Below, piece by piece: positions 25,401 through 40,146 of a stretch of DNA of 64,000 bases. Source of the stretch: Orobanche coerulescens (lineage: Eukaryota; Streptophyta; Magnoliopsida; Lamiales; Orobanchaceae); the NCBI GenBank assembly GCA_033398695.1, contig CM065801.1:9052001-9116000 (forward strand), written 5' to 3'. The position numbers were made by a program, and so were the translations under genes. Numbering within the stretch: the stretch's first letter is position 1; every line of letters begins with the position of its first letter. The notes below the pieces were generated by a model that saw only the letters and a list, made by a program, of their open reading frames with translations, had not been told where the DNA came from and did no database searches.

Positions 25401-26061
25401 ACCGCCTTGCTTCAGAATTAGCTTACGACGTAATGCCCATGCATTAACGCACGTAAACATCCCGCTTAGCGTACGCAAGTCATTTACCTTTAGCGTGCGC
25501 TAATACCACTGACTTGCTACGCCTACACCTACCACGAAGATGCTCGTGACCCCACAGCCGAAAGCAACCAATAAAGCCAAGATTCCCGCTGACCGATATA
25601 CGCTAGCGTGGCGCTAATCAACATGCATTAACGTACGCTAACACTACATTACAACATCCGCTGACTTATCGTAACGCGCCGAAAGTGGCCTCGGTCCACG
25701 CCAGATTCCTTCCGATCGATCGCATTAGCGTGCGTTATCTTATATCTCAGTAGCGGCGCTAAACTCGCACGATAGCGTGCGCTACTCATGATTATTAGCG
25801 TGCGCTAATAGTGTTACACTTAGCCAATTCAGCTTATTCTTGTCCAACGCCTCGACATATCAAAAACGAACATAAGACACACCGAACACAAACACCGAAT
25901 CCAATAATATTCTTAAATACAATTGTCGACCAAATACAACAATTATACCAATATCGACATTCAGCTCTTCATTATTTTATCCATACTGCATGCATTCCAC
26001 GCTGCATACAACATAACTGATAAAATAATATTAAACATCGAGTAGAAATTTTGATATTACA
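22467..26061 (-). repeat. C-family LTR copy 1
   Basis: 3.6-kb LTR, minus orientation, from TGTAATATC (26061) to GGGTGTTACG (22467). It closely matches copies 2 and 3. It has tandem 'gatccagc..gatcc..catgatgatc..accaacgcatggtgg' units near 23420-23740, a dyad cluster at about 24560-24650, a TATA box (TTTATAAAAA on minus, 25294-25301) and the main U3 dyad array at 25309-25809. The outer left flank (tatac) and outer right flank of copy 3 (ataac) do not match perfectly, so the target duplication of the whole C complex is unproven. Confidence 0.85.
25294..25809 (-). promoter_or_regulatory. C-family U3 promoter with dense dyad array (copy 1)
   Basis: The TATA box at 25294-25301 is followed on its upstream side by about fifteen dyads: mostly TAGCGTGCGCTA, plus TTACGTACGTAA-like boxes near 25430-25460 and a TAGCGTACGC form. 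Homologous arrays lie at 31116-31623 and 45152-45661. Confidence 0.6.
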
Positions 26062-28282
26062 TTCTACACCACTTAAAATAAGTTTCGTCTCGAAACTTGC
26101 AATCCGTCATAAAACAAACAAACATACCGCTCAACCCAAAATATCCCAAAACCATCACGACAATGATCAATCATCATCACTATCAATAACCACAACAAAG
26201 ATACTTACCAATGCGCAAAGTCGAGGATCTCCCGAGATACTAGCTAGTGACCTCACCGTAAAGTCTCAATACACTTTACAATCACAATTCCGAGTCTCAA
26301 CAAAATATATCACCTTCGATGAAGCAATCTACCCGAATCAAATTGTCTCGCCCGATTCCATAATCAAGTCCCACCCGATAAAACGAATAATACACAATAC
26401 ATCTCGAAACAACCGCCCAAAACAACGATACGAATCCCAAACATTGACACAAAATCCGAACGCCGATGATCACCAACAATGATCAACAATCAACCGAATT
26501 TATCATCGACATGATAAATTCCAATATGACCTACCGTAGGTCAAAACACAATCGAGAATATCATCAACGTGATCAACACGTAACCACATAAACAAATATA
26601 CGAAAGAATAACATTCTCAAAATGACACACCAATCACATACAAAGGTATCTCAATAAACATACCCGATCGTGAGCATATCCTCGCTGCATTTAACAACCA
26701 ATCACAACCCGTCGAACATATAAAAATTATACATGGAGTGGGAACAACCAATCGATACTCAAAACAACCAAAGATGAGGTCAACAACCCCAAATCCGCAC
26801 TTACAAAGAAATCATTCAAGATCACTATGGTAAAGTCGAGCTACTACCATACCAAAGTTCGATCTCTATTCATCGTACTATAGAATGTCATAACCAGCTC
26901 ATGAGTCACACTCGCAACTTCACTATGTTATGTACTATGCACCAAATGCGTATGTATATCAATCATACTTTCAAAACCACTTGAAATCATATAGTCTCAC
27001 AAGAAGACAAATTTTTCGAAAATTCTTTCAAGAGTTTGAAAACTCAAAACATAAATTTTCGTAAGACCACGAAATCAATTTTAAAAATTAAATCGGCTCA
27101 CTGGTGCCAAGTTCTCGAGCAAAATTCTTTTCGAATATGCACGATTAAATAAAATGGAATTTATGCAAATGCTTGTGCATATCCATACTCCCGTATACCA
27201 CTTCGGCTCGTCACCAATATCCACCGATATTCCATCGAAAACCACACGATAGAGTTCCAAAATCTCAAATATAAACTCCGACTAAAAACTCCTTTCCACA
27301 TATGACTCGCAACGTCACCATTAACCCATCCTGGATCACCTTAAATATGATATGACAAAATATTGAAACGAATCAATACAATAAAGACTTCCCGAGAAGT
27401 TTCATTTGAACAAGTAAACCAAAGCCTCGAAAGGCGGAAATAACATAAGTAAACGATTGGTAAAGTGTTTTACAGATCTCGGAGTTTTAGAAAACAAGAA
27501 AAAAACCTTTGAAACATTAGTGGTCTCACTCGTATCTCGCTCCACATTAGAAGAATTTTAAAAAGTAGAAAACTCTTTCTGACTCCAAGTCCCGAGTTAC
27601 AAAACTATTTCAAAATCTATCGGGTCTCGCCCAAAATCATTTTCCGTAAAACATCCGTGAAACATTCGCTTTGAAAAGTATCGCTTTCAAATGCTCAAAA
27701 GCGCTTCATATATCACAAAATGAATTTACATGCTACATGTTCTTCTCAACCATGCACAATATTTCTCCCCAAATGCACAATTCCATTCCAAAATCTAACC
27801 AACATACCGATTTCCAAAATCATAGTTTCTCAAGATCATCAATCCTGTCCCACTCGACATCTCATACCGTAACGCATGATATCCGCCGAATCTCAAAACA
27901 TATCAACTTAGAACGGCAATAAATCTCAATGAAATTCAAAATCCAAATACTTACAGATCGTGAAGCCGACGATTCCCGTGATATCGCACATGTCTCGACT
28001 CTAGAAAATACTCGACATGGATATTTTCAAAACACACGCTTGCCAAATCACCGACTCAAGAACACAATACATCTCATTCCAAAGAATCTCGTTAATGCCA
28101 TTTGGAAAAGTTATAACAAGCCCAAGACGACATCGCAAATCACATCACGCACAAGCCCGAGCGAACAATAAAAACTCACGGTTTCTAATATTCACAATCG
28201 ACAACTCGAATGACGCGACAAAAACATGACCTAACTCGACCCAAATGCCTAGGTTTTCTCAACCTAAGCTCGATACCATATT
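26062..28282 (-). mobile_element. C-family internal region 1, non-coding
   Basis: 2.2 kb between LTR copies 1 and 2, nearly the same as 31879-34134. On the minus strand a primer site lies next to copy 2 (28269-28279, TGGTATCGAGC, one base short of TGGTATCAGAGC) and a polypurine tract AAGTGGTGTAGAA next to copy 1. There are no gag, protease, RT or integrase motifs. The 143-codon plus-strand frame at 26051-26482 is not kept in the second copy. This is a large non-autonomous (LARD-type) element. Confidence 0.8.
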
Positions 28283-31200
28283 CGTAACACCCTGCATTTA
28301 ACCGGAAATATTAATACTGTGGCCCCGAGATGGCACCCACAAGGCTAAAAGAAATTTTCGCAAACATTTACAAATGCCCAAGAGGCCAACGACGTACTAT
28401 CTTTAAAAATTCACAAAGACTTATAAAATCCATTTATCAAAACCGTCGTAAAACTCATTTAAAATCGCAAGGCCAAACAAAATTGACACTCAAAAGTTTA
28501 GAAAACGATTTCCAAGGTAACCTCAAGCATTAGATACCAAAAGTGCATTTCAAAATACTCACGCAATGAAAAGACCAACCATGAAGATACTCTAGCAATG
28601 AATACAAGAACCAATCAAGAAACTCAATGCACACAACATGTCCTAGCCAAGATCCTCCTAGAAGCTCATCTCTTCACGACCGCTACAAGCTCGATACTCC
28701 GAGAACCTAAAAAGAAATCCCACGACGGTCACCATAATATCCAACAATGATATCAATCACATCACATCAATAATACATACCAATGAGAATACGTAATAAG
28801 AATACGACCCATGTAATCTTACCGCCATAACTTTACTTACTCAAGTAATTCTCATCGAATAACCATTATCACATTTTACATCCCGTACTCGATTAACCAA
28901 TAAACTCGAACATAATATCCGTATTGTACATCAAACAATACTCAAGATCCTCAAACTATCATAACCAACTCACGATACGGAAATCTACCATTTCGACCAA
29001 TACGATCCATCGAATAATATCATCAAATCCCAAGACGATAACCGATTGTCCACCAAAGACAAGACCAAAGCAAATATGGAACATACCTCGAGATATGATG
29101 TGCCACGATAATCATATCACTAATCCGGATCGTAACAATGCAATACGGATAAGGTCCTAACATAAGACCTACAAATGCATACTCATATGACCGCCAATAT
29201 GATCATAACAATAACAATCATGTATACTCAATGGAAATCCGACGATCCAGCTTCTCAAAGATAGATCCACGATGATCCTACGTATCAACACGAGGTGGAT
29301 AACCAACAATATACATATGCACAACAACACATGATAAAATCAATGATGCGAATTCACAAGATTCCATCAACACAATACTGTAATCCAATGATCCAAATAC
29401 CTCAAAGATAGATCCCCATGATGATCCCGCCGAACCAACGCATGGTGGAAAACTCCGTCCAACGATCCAGCTTCTCAAGATAGATCCCCATGATGATCTC
29501 GTCGAACCAACGCATGGTGGACATTCGATCCAGCTTCTCAAGATGGATCCTCATAATCCCATCGGATTATTTACACAACATAAACAACACAATATGCATA
29601 CACATATGCAAATCAACATGTTCATCAACATGAACAACATAACATGCACGATAACATGACAATTTACTAGACGACTCCATGTTCAACAACATGAAAGAAA
29701 ATGTACGAGACCAAAATAAATAACACTAAACCATAACCAATATGGAATACTTGCCCCGAGTCCTTCTGAGCAACCTTGATGTCCAATCATCACCGACGAT
29801 TATCCTCAATGCTCGCGATCCAAACGCACGATGAACTATAGATACTCATATCCTCGCCTTTACCATAATGTAACCTAGATATTCGAACATACCAATAATC
29901 GAGATAAAGCATATACATTATGATTTACCTCCGTAATCGAAAGAACGATATGCGATCCGAATACCCAAAGTTCACAATAATAATCATCGTCATGCATTAT
30001 AAACGAAATGAAATCAAAACCATTCATTAAATATTATAATCGAGCAAGTAATAACTTGCCTCGATACCGATACGATGATGATGAAGCCGCTACTACCATA
30101 ATGCCTTTGTCTACGAGCTCCTCACCCGATCAAAAGCAATACAATGGATATACTCGAACACGACCGCAATATCCTGTTATAATCACCGATCAATAGTCTC
30201 AACCTATCGAAGAAATCAAATAACACATATCCGATAACAATCAACAACCGATAAAACTAACTAATCGAACTCAACGGCTCAACACAACCTCGAATAAACA
30301 CAATGTAACCAACCAAGTCAAACCATCACGAATTCATAATCAAAACACAAAAATATCGCACTGTCGCCTACTTAGCGCACGTTAAACGCATAACGTAGCG
30401 TGCGCTAAGTTGTCCTGCTTAGCGTGCGCTAGCGCAGCTTAGCGTGCGCTAATGCCGCATGCTGGCATGGATTCCAAACATCGACTCACATCTTGCGACT
30501 ACGAAACCGAATGAAGGAAGACATAAATCTCCATATCTCTTGAAGATAAACGACCACATAATTATCACCATGATCATGTCAATGTCCATATATCAATAAC
30601 AACATCAACAATCAAACCAACTTGATAACAAGGATCGTATCATGCAACTGAATTCAACCTAGTATCATGATTCATCTCATCTATATCAACCAATATAATT
30701 ACCAAGATTCGTAAATCCTTCTTAGATCGGGTTAAATGAATCAACATCCTTATGGTATGAAGAATCTTAACTAACGTCCAAACTCTTATCAAAATTCCAT
30801 CAACATCATCATATGATTATCCAACATGCTCCTTGCATGAAATCATCCAAGAAAAACGAACCACTAACGAAGGAATACGAAGATTACCTGGTTTAGATGA
30901 ACCAAAAAGAAGAACACTAGAACTCCATCCAAAGAATCATGAACAACTTGAAGAACAAGGCTTGAATCCAAGCTCTTAATCTAATGTTGTTAAAGATTAT
31001 CATCTCACGGTGTTTGGGAACCTCCGTAACCTCCCAAAGCTCTCTATCGATCAAGGAGAAAGAATGGACTAAATGCATCTCAAAACCCGTCTGTCCCTTT
31101 TTATAAAGTATATTACTAGCGTGCGCTAAACCTTATGTTTAGCGTGCGCAATAGCCTTAGCGTGCGCTACTCGACTTTGTTAGCGTGCGCTATCGGCCTG

Positions 31201-31878
31201 CAGGCTACCGCCTTGCTTCAGAACTAGCTTACGTACGTAATGCCCATGCATTAACGTACGTAAAACATCCTGCTTAGCGTACGCAAGTCATTTACCTTTA
31301 GCGTGCGCTAATACCAGTTGACTTGCTACAGTCTACACCTACCACGAAGATGCTCGTGACCCCACAGGCCGAAAGCAACCAATAAAGCCAAGATTCCCTG
31401 TTGACCGATATACAGTTAGCGTGCGCTAATCAACATGCATTAACGTACGCTAACACTACATTACAACATCCGTTGACTTATCAGAACGTGCGCCGAAAGT
31501 GGCCTGGTCCACGCGTAGATTCCTTCCGATCGGACTGCATTAGCGTGCGTTATCTTATATCTGTAGCGTGCGCTAAACCTGCACGATAGCGTGCGCTACT
31601 CATGATTATTAGCGTGCGCTAATAGTGTTACACTTAGCCAATTCAGTTATTCTTGTCCAACGTCTCGACATATCAAAAACGAACATAAGACACACTGAAC
31701 ACAAACACTGAATCCAATAATATTCTTAAATACAATTGTCGACCAAATACAACAATTATACCAATACTGACATCTCAGTCCTTCATTATTTTATCCATAC
31801 TGTACAGATTCCACGCTGTACAACATAACTCGGATAAAATAATATTAAACATCAGTAGTAGAAATTTCGGATATTACA
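28283..31878 (-). repeat. C-family LTR copy 2, shared by two units
   Basis: 3.6 kb, collinear with copy 1. It is the middle LTR of an LTR-internal-LTR-internal-LTR chain, serving as 5' LTR for one unit and 3' LTR for the other. The TATA box lies near 31099-31108 and the dyad array at 31116-31623. Dyads here are more often intact than in copy 1 (for example at 30395-30453). Confidence 0.85.
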
Positions 31879-34134
31879 TTCTACACCACTTAAAATAAGT
31901 TTCGTCCTCGAAACTTGCAATCCGTCATAAAACAAACAAACATACCGTTCAACCCAAAATATCCCAAAACCATCACGACAATGATCAATCATCATCACTA
32001 TTGAATAACCACAACAGCATACTTACCAATGCGCAAAGTCGAGGATCTCCTGAGATACTAGCTAGTGACCTCACTGTAAAGTCTCAATACACTTTACAAT
32101 CACAATTCCTTGAGTCTCAACAAAATATATCACCTTCAGATGAAGCAATCTACCCGAATCAAATTCTGTCTGCCTGATTCCATAATCAAGTCCCAATTCC
32201 GATAAAACGAATAATACACAATACATCTGCGAAACAACTGCCCAAAACAACGATACGAATCCCGAAACATTGACACAAAATCCGAACGCTCAGATGATCA
32301 CCAACAATGATCAACAATCAACCGAATTTATCATCGACATGATAAATTCCAATATGACCTACCAGAGGTCAAAACACAATCGAGAATATCATCAACGTGA
32401 TCAACACAGAACCACATAAACAAATATACGAAAGAATAACATTCTCAAAATGACACACCAATCACATACAGTGTATCTCAATAAACATACCCGACTGGTG
32501 AGCATATCCCTCGGCGTACGAACAACCAATCACAACCCGTCGAACATATAAAAATTATACATGGAGTGGGAACAACCAATCGATACTCAAAACAACCAGC
32601 ATGAGGTCAACAACCCCAAATCTGCACTTACAAAGAAATCATTCGAAGATCACTATGGTAAAGTCGAGCTACTACCATACCAAAGTTCGGATCTCTATTC
32701 ATCGTACCATAGGAATGTCATAACCAGTTCATGAGTCACACTCGCAACTTCACTATGTTATGTACTATGCACCAAATGCGTATGTATATCAATCATACTT
32801 TCAAAACCAGTTTGAAATCATATAGTCTCGTCAAGAAGACAAATTTTTCGAAAATTCTTTCAAGAGTTTGAAAACTCAAAACATAAATTTTCGTAAGACC
32901 ACGAAATCAATTTTAAAAATTAAATCGGCTCACTGGTGCCAAGTTCTCGAGCAAAATTCTTTTCGAATATGCACGATTAAATAAAATGGAATTTATGCAA
33001 ATGCTTGTGCATATCCATACTCCTGTATACCACTTCGGCTCGTCACCAATATCCACTGATATTCCATCGGAAAACCACACGATAGAGTTCCAAAATCTCA
33101 AATATAAACTCCGACTAAAAACTCCTTTCCACATATGACTCGCAACGTCAGTCATTAACCCATCCTGGATCACCTTAAATATGATATGACAAAATATTGA
33201 AACGAATCAATACAGCGAAAGACTTCCCGAGAAGTTTCATTTGAACAAGTAAACCAAAGCCTCGAAAGGCGGAAATAACATAAGTAAACGATTGGTAAAG
33301 TGTTTTACAGATCTCGGGAGTTTTAGAAAACAAGAAAAAAAAAACCTTTTGAAACATTAGGGTCTCAGCCCGTATCTCGTTCCACATTAGAAGAATTTTA
33401 AAAAGTAGAAAACTCTTTTCGGACTCCAAGTCCTGAGTTACAAAACTATTTCAAAATCTATTGGGTCTCGGCCCAAAAATCATTTTCCGTAAAACATCCG
33501 TAAAACATTCGTTTTGAAAAGTATCGTTTTCAAATGCTCAAAAGCAGTTTCATATATCACAAAATGAATTTACATGCTACATGTTCTTCTCAACCATGCA
33601 CAATATTTCTCCCCAAATGCACAATTCCATTCCAAAATCTAACCAACATACTGATTTCCAAAATCATAGTTTCTCAAGATCATCAATCCTGTCCCACTCT
33701 GACATCTCATACTGTAACGCATGATATCTGCTGAATCTCAAAACATATCAACTTAGAACGGCAATAAATCTCAATGAAATTCAAAAATCCAAATACTTAC
33801 AGATCGTGAAGCCGACGATTCCCCGTGATACTGGCACATGTCTCGACTCTAGAAAATACTCGACATGGATATTTTCAAAACACACGTTTGCCAAATCAGT
33901 TCGACTCAAGAACACAATACATCTCATTCCAAAGAATCTCGTTAATGCCATTTGGAAAAGTTATAACAAGCCCAGTACGATACTGGCAAATCACATCACG
34001 CACAAGCCTGAGCGAACAATAAAAACTCACGGCTCTAATATTCGTCAATCGACAACTCGAATGACGCGACAAAAACATGACCCAACTCGACCCAAATGCC
34101 TAGGTTTTCTCAACCTAAGCTCTGATACCATATT
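31879..34134 (-). mobile_element. C-family internal region 2, non-coding
   Basis: Collinear with 26062-28282. The primer site at 34119-34130 is intact (TGGTATCAGAGC on minus) and directly precedes LTR copy 3. No coding motif is visible. Confidence 0.8.
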
Positions 34135-34939
34135 CGTAACACCCTGCATTTAACCGAATATTACATACTGTGGCCCCGAGATGGCACCCACAAGGCTAAA
34201 AGAAATTTTCGCAAACATTTACAAATGCCCAAGAGGCCAACGACGGTACTATCTTTAAAAATTCACAAAGACTTATAAAATCCATTTATCAAAAACCGTC
34301 GTAAAAACTCATTTAAAATCGCAAGGCCAAACAAATGACACTCAAAAGTTTAGAAAACGATTTCCAAGGTAACCTCGCACTAGATACCAAAAGAGCATTT
34401 CAAAATACTCACGCAATGAAAAAGACCAACCATGAAGATACTCTAGCAAATGAATACAAGAACCAATCAAGAAACTCAATGCACACAACATGTCCTAGCC
34501 AAGATCCTCCGAAGCTCATCTCTTCACGACCGCTACAAGCTCGATACTCCGAGAACCTAAAAAGAAATCCCACGACTGGTCACCATAATATCCAACAATG
34601 ATATCAATCACATCACATCAATAATACATACCAATGAGAATACAGAATAAGAATACGACCCATGTAATCTTACCGCCATAACTTTACTTACTCAAGTAAT
34701 TCTCATCAGAATAACCATTATCACATTTTACATCCTGTACTCGATTAACCAATAAACTCGAACATAATATCTGTATTGTACATCAAACAATACTCAAGAT
34801 CCTCAAACTATCATAACCAACTCACGATACGGAAATCTACCATTTCTGACCAATACGATCCATCGAATAATATCATCAAATCCCAAGACGATAACCGATT
34901 GTCCACCAAAGACAAGACCAAAGCAAATATGGAACATAC
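34135..34939 (-). repeat. C-family LTR copy 3, left part
   Basis: Collinear with the left ends of copies 1 and 2 up to 'gaacatac', where the A-prime element enters. The last five bases (34935-34939, CATAC) are the left target duplication. Confidence 0.9.
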
Positions 34940-37853
34940 TGTAACACCCCCAATCCGCTCAGGGATATTACACGCCGTAGAACCCTTCCTCAAGGATCTA
35001 CCAGGCTGGTAACGACATTTAACATCTCGACAATGCCTTCGAGGCTACAATGACTCAGTAGACCGATTTGGTCTTTCCCCAAATACATACAACTCAAATA
35101 CAACTCATGCCCACGCAGGGGACAAAATACAACTACACCTGCATAACGGAACAATACAAAGAAATGAAAATAAAGTACAATCCGAACCAACACACGATGT
35201 ACGGTTCCTCATGTGATTAGTATCGATCATCTTTCATCATCCTTCGTGCCGACTCGTGTTATGCTCCAAAACCCGAATGCAAAAACAGACATCCACCCCC
35301 GAATACTCTGGGGTTAGCAAACTCCACTGTTTGGCTAGTGCAAATACAAAGTGCAAATACGAGCCATACAATTCACCTTCCACGAATAACAATAACCGAG
35401 GATCCTCAAAGATTCAAACGAAACGAAAAGTACTTCCCGAGGCAAGGGTTTGAGAAAACATTTCAAAAACGAAATATCATAAATCAATGGAAGTAATTTA
35501 TAAAACAGCTTTAGAATGCCATCGAGAGTTTTAATAGAAAACAATTTAGGATTATCAAATCCTACTTTTCAAAACCAAAGACAAAAGGGGTCACCGCCCA
35601 AAGGTTTACTTTCAAAATGACATTAACCAACCGTTGGGATTTTAGCCCCAACCAGAAACGACTTTTACAAAACCATTGGGATTTTAGCCCCAAATCTCAT
35701 CAACTCACAGTACACAAGAACGACCAGGAGGTTCGTATCCCAACATCAAAGTCCACAAATAAAGGATTTAAAACAAACAACAAAATACTCCAGTGCCATC
35801 CTAGCCAAGTAAGCCAAACGAACAACTTACCTCTTACACACTTAGTCGATGCATGCAATCATGAAAACCGTTCAAAAGTACTCATTTCCGGAAATGCCAA
35901 TATCAAATCACATTGCAAAAATGCACCACAATTAACCGTCGATCCACACCTCCGTGGACCCCTACCGAGACCCCGTCGGATCTAACCCGTAGTGGTTAAA
36001 AGCAAAACTCGCGGATCCACACCTCCGTGGACCCCTACCGAGACCCCGTCGGATCTAACCCGTAGTGAGCATACACACACACACGTTACTCATGCAACAC
36101 TAATATGCTAAGAATGTAAGTTCATTAAGAATACTCACTAGAGATGGCCATTAACTCGACACCATTATCAAACTCTTCAAAATTTCGATAACAAGATTAA
36201 ATAAGGAAATACACGATTCCATAACCTTAAACAATATGAGTATCATCATAAAATCCTTCGACGTTCAAAATAATCAAATCATAATCAATCCTCAAAACAC
36301 CGTTCATAAAACACACGCGTTTTGAAAGAAAGCCTTTAACGAGGCCAAACCGAAATCCTTTTGAAACTTCATTTCAAATAACCAAACAAACACATCAAGA
36401 CGACCACCGATCATCATATACATAAACGAGAAAAGTATGGGCAAGGTACTTGCCTCGATACCGCGAGCACGGAACCACGAACGGATACGGCTCAACCGAA
36501 GCTTCTAACGCCCGATGCTAACGAAAAGGAAGACGACAATGAACGGAACGGGAGAATCGAGCACGACCGTGAGGAACCGACGAAAATGAACCTAACGATT
36601 CGAATAGCACAATCACAACCACTTCTAAACGATTATGGAAATGGAATACACCCGGAACCCCGCCTACGATTCATGTATATTCATACAAAAATAACAACGA
36701 GGGCGGACCACAACCAAACCCTCTCAATTCCATAAAAATCCACAAAATATCCATGAATCCGTAGGAAAACTAAAGATACTAACAATATCAATCGTTTACA
36801 TCATGAATCCACCAACGAAACGGAACGAATCTAAGAAAACCCAAAACCCCCAAATTAATCGAAATAGGGTTTTAGAGCATTTCCTTGTAATATTCAAGTT
36901 TTAAGATCCGTAGAACACGCGTTAGATTGATTATCCGAGCCTCACAACCGAAAAGAAATGATGAAAATCGACCGGATGAAGAACTCTCTCCCTCTCTATC
37001 TCTCTCGCGACTCGGTGCAAAAATGGAAATGAAATGAGCCGCTCACGCTCGTAACCACATTTATAGTGTAACACAAAGAGACTTATCGCCGGCCTATCGG
37101 CCGATAGGCCCGACCGATACCCTATACAAAATGCCGGCAGAGAGTCTATCGGCCCCTATCGGCCGAAAGGCTCCTGGACGGTGCCCGACAGTGACAGTCT
37201 TCCACTAAAACGACCATAACTCTCTCGTCCGACTCGATTGACTCACCGTTTGAACCATTGGAAAGCTAACTCGATGTTCTATAATATTGCAAGATTTATA
37301 ATTTTTGGAGTTACCAAAAATTAATGATGATCTAACAAAGACGAACTCATACTTAGAAAAGTCGTTTAGTAATCCCGAATTCAACAAAACGACACCGAAA
37401 CCCGAACTCGAATACGAACCAAGATACGGTTACGAAGTACTCACAAAGACGAATCTAAGAGCTAGTAGAACACACAATTCCGACCACCCGAAGGCTCGAG
37501 ATTCGACAACGGAAGGTAATTACCCCAAACTTTGGGAAATTACGAAAATGGCCCAAATGCCCGAAAATCACCATACGTGATCGAATAACCAAACCGAAGT
37601 TCACAACACGTCTAACAAAGTTAAACGGACTTGCGGAAACTCAAATAGCTTGGTCGAGATTCGCAAGAATCGAACTCAAGTGCGGAAAAGTCGCTAAAAG
37701 CACGTAACTCAACGAAACGACACCAAACGAACTCGGATGTCAAAAAGTGTAGAATTAATCATTCTCGAATGACGAAGCGGTCATGAGCGAAGTCGTCAAA
37801 ACGGACTCGACCGAAAAAAGAATTACCGGAAATCGAAAATTGCGGATATTACA
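34940..37853 (-). repeat. A-prime 3' LTR
   Basis: 2.9 kb. It contains two tandem 57-bp U5 units (35940-36064), each with a TCCACACCTCCGTGGA hairpin. The U3 has TATCGGCCGATA palindromes at 37093-37108 and 37155-37170 upstream of a minus-strand TATA-like CTATAAATG near 37060. Confidence 0.9.
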
Positions 37854-40146
37854 TTCTACCCTTCCTAAAAGAAGTTTCGTCCCGAAACTTAAAACAAGTA
37901 GGAGAAGAAATATTCCGCCAGAAAACTCAACGAGACACACAAGAATGCGTAACTAATGCCCAACGGCGAAATGTTACGCATAACGCAAAGGAATATACGG
38001 CGTGTAAACACGCTCCACGGTGACCAACACAACGTCGCCGTTAGGGATATAATAAAACCGACAAGTGACAAGCGTCATCAAACGGATACTATAGTCAAGT
38101 CAATTATCCGATAATCACAAAACACAACGAACGAAAATCGATATGATTGACCAACCCAACGGTACATCAATCAAAACGCGAGTCAACCGCTGAACAAACA
38201 CGGAATCCCATCGCCTAAGGGATGGAAGATCGAAAACGAAACTAATTTCCCGAACTGAAGGGAATTACGAAGGAGTCTGAATGCTCAATAATCACGAAAC
38301 GAGAACAAAAACCGAACAAACAAACGATCGAGACAACAAAAATCGAACAATCATGTCCGAAACACGAAGGATAATAAAATTCAAACAACAACTCCAAGGT
38401 TCACATCTCGACTCGAGACAATATATGATCCGGTGAAAACAACAGGATGTGCATTCACATAAGATCCACAGGAAAGGGAATAGCAATTGAAAAGTCACAA
38501 CGACGAACGAGTTATTCCGAACACACTCGTTCGATAAACAAAAACAAGGGGCGGACAATCTCAGAAATGTCAACAAACATAAATGAGTCGACAGAGTCGA
38601 AAACATAAGAGTTCCAAATCCGATCCACTTCGAATAAAATAACTAGTAGAACCAGATGATGTCACTCCCAAACAAGGTTCACAAGAATCGAATCAACTCA
38701 AAAAGTAACATCGATAACCAGATCGACCCACAACAAGACCACAGCTCGTTCGGACGATGAAATCGAAATACAGAACAAGTTCATAAAGTGCCAACGAACA
38801 TGAACGAATCGATAGACTGGAGAAAGAGAAAATACAGAAGTCGAAATAGTACGGGCATTACCTCCGACCTCGTCCACGAAATTCACAAAAAAAAAACGGG
38901 AGCAAGGTAACAAGACATTAAACAATCGACGCATAACGGAACCATCACCGATGCACACGGTCATACCAAATCAAGCTCTAACAGCTCGCACACGCGCGAC
39001 AACGCAGGAATCACTACGAGGCGATAATATTCAACACCAACATCCCGCCTCTCACAGGGGCTAACACAACAAATGTGTGGAAAGCGACTCAACGCTCATA
39101 CCGCCAATTCGATCATACTCGGGAGAAAGTATCAAAATGACAACGCGAATATCACGCGTACATACCCAGCCCTCAAACGGGAATGGATAGGTTTTTAAAA
39201 AAATGAAAACCCCATTTTGAAAATAATTTGAAGAATACTGGTTGATCTTGAGTATCACCTTTCAAAAAGTATAAACGTGAAACATCGTTATCGAGACATT
39301 GGAGAACCATTTCGCACTTGATAAAAATGAGGACACTTCCTCTTAGTGAAAACTTTCAAAATATTCGACTCTCGGGTCTAAATAAAAGTGTTGAAAATAT
39401 CTCAAAACATTTTGGTCCTCGAAGTAGAAAAATTTTGAAATATATTGTGGCATCTAGGATGTACCACAAGAAAATAACTCATTTGAAAAGTATGTCTCGA
39501 AGTTTATTTTTCTAAGATACTCAAGGTTTTCAAAAATCCAATAGGCCAGAATGCCCAAAACTCACACATATCGACGTTCAATGAAACAACTCCTAGCACA
39601 CGCATCAAAACGTTTAAAATCAAGACAATACATGTCTTTAAACGAAAATAAACGATAAAATACCACATTCAGAACAAAACCGCTGATAAAATACCCTCCC
39701 GCACTGGCTAGTGAACAAGTCGAACGTGTATAAGCACAAAGCTTCCACAAGAGACTTGTAAAACGTGCAAATCGATTCGAAAATCAACAACGGAGAAAAA
39801 CAACAATAAAAAGACATCACAAACGACGACACTCCTCGTATAAATCAAATACGAGAGTCGACTAAATACATATCGTGAAATCAGAATTCACATAAGGATT
39901 CCACCACTTAACAAATAATCATAACAATAGCTCGTGTCACACGAGGCACAACACAAAGAAGGGAGACTTACTTCCACAGGTCGCACGAAGATGATGATCG
40001 CCCCACGATACTAATCACGACCAACAAACTCAAACGACGCGTCGCGACACGACTCAGTCAGCTAAAATCCGACGAAACAAGACTCAAACAACACGACTTG
40101 ACCCGACAGCCTAGGTTTTCCTCAACCTAAGCTCTGATACCATTTA
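37854..40146 (-). mobile_element. A-prime internal region, non-coding
   Basis: Bounded by polypurine tract and primer site. About 1.7 kb of it matches the element A internal region at 3391-5059. The minus-strand frames of 60-104 codons have no motif and are not kept in the A copy. The end next to the 5' LTR differs between A and A-prime. Confidence 0.8.

Noticed and set aside
26051..26482. 143-codon plus-strand ORF in the C internal region
   Set aside because: The collinear copy at 31879-32310 does not keep the frame, codons lack any domain, and the element's own direction is minus.
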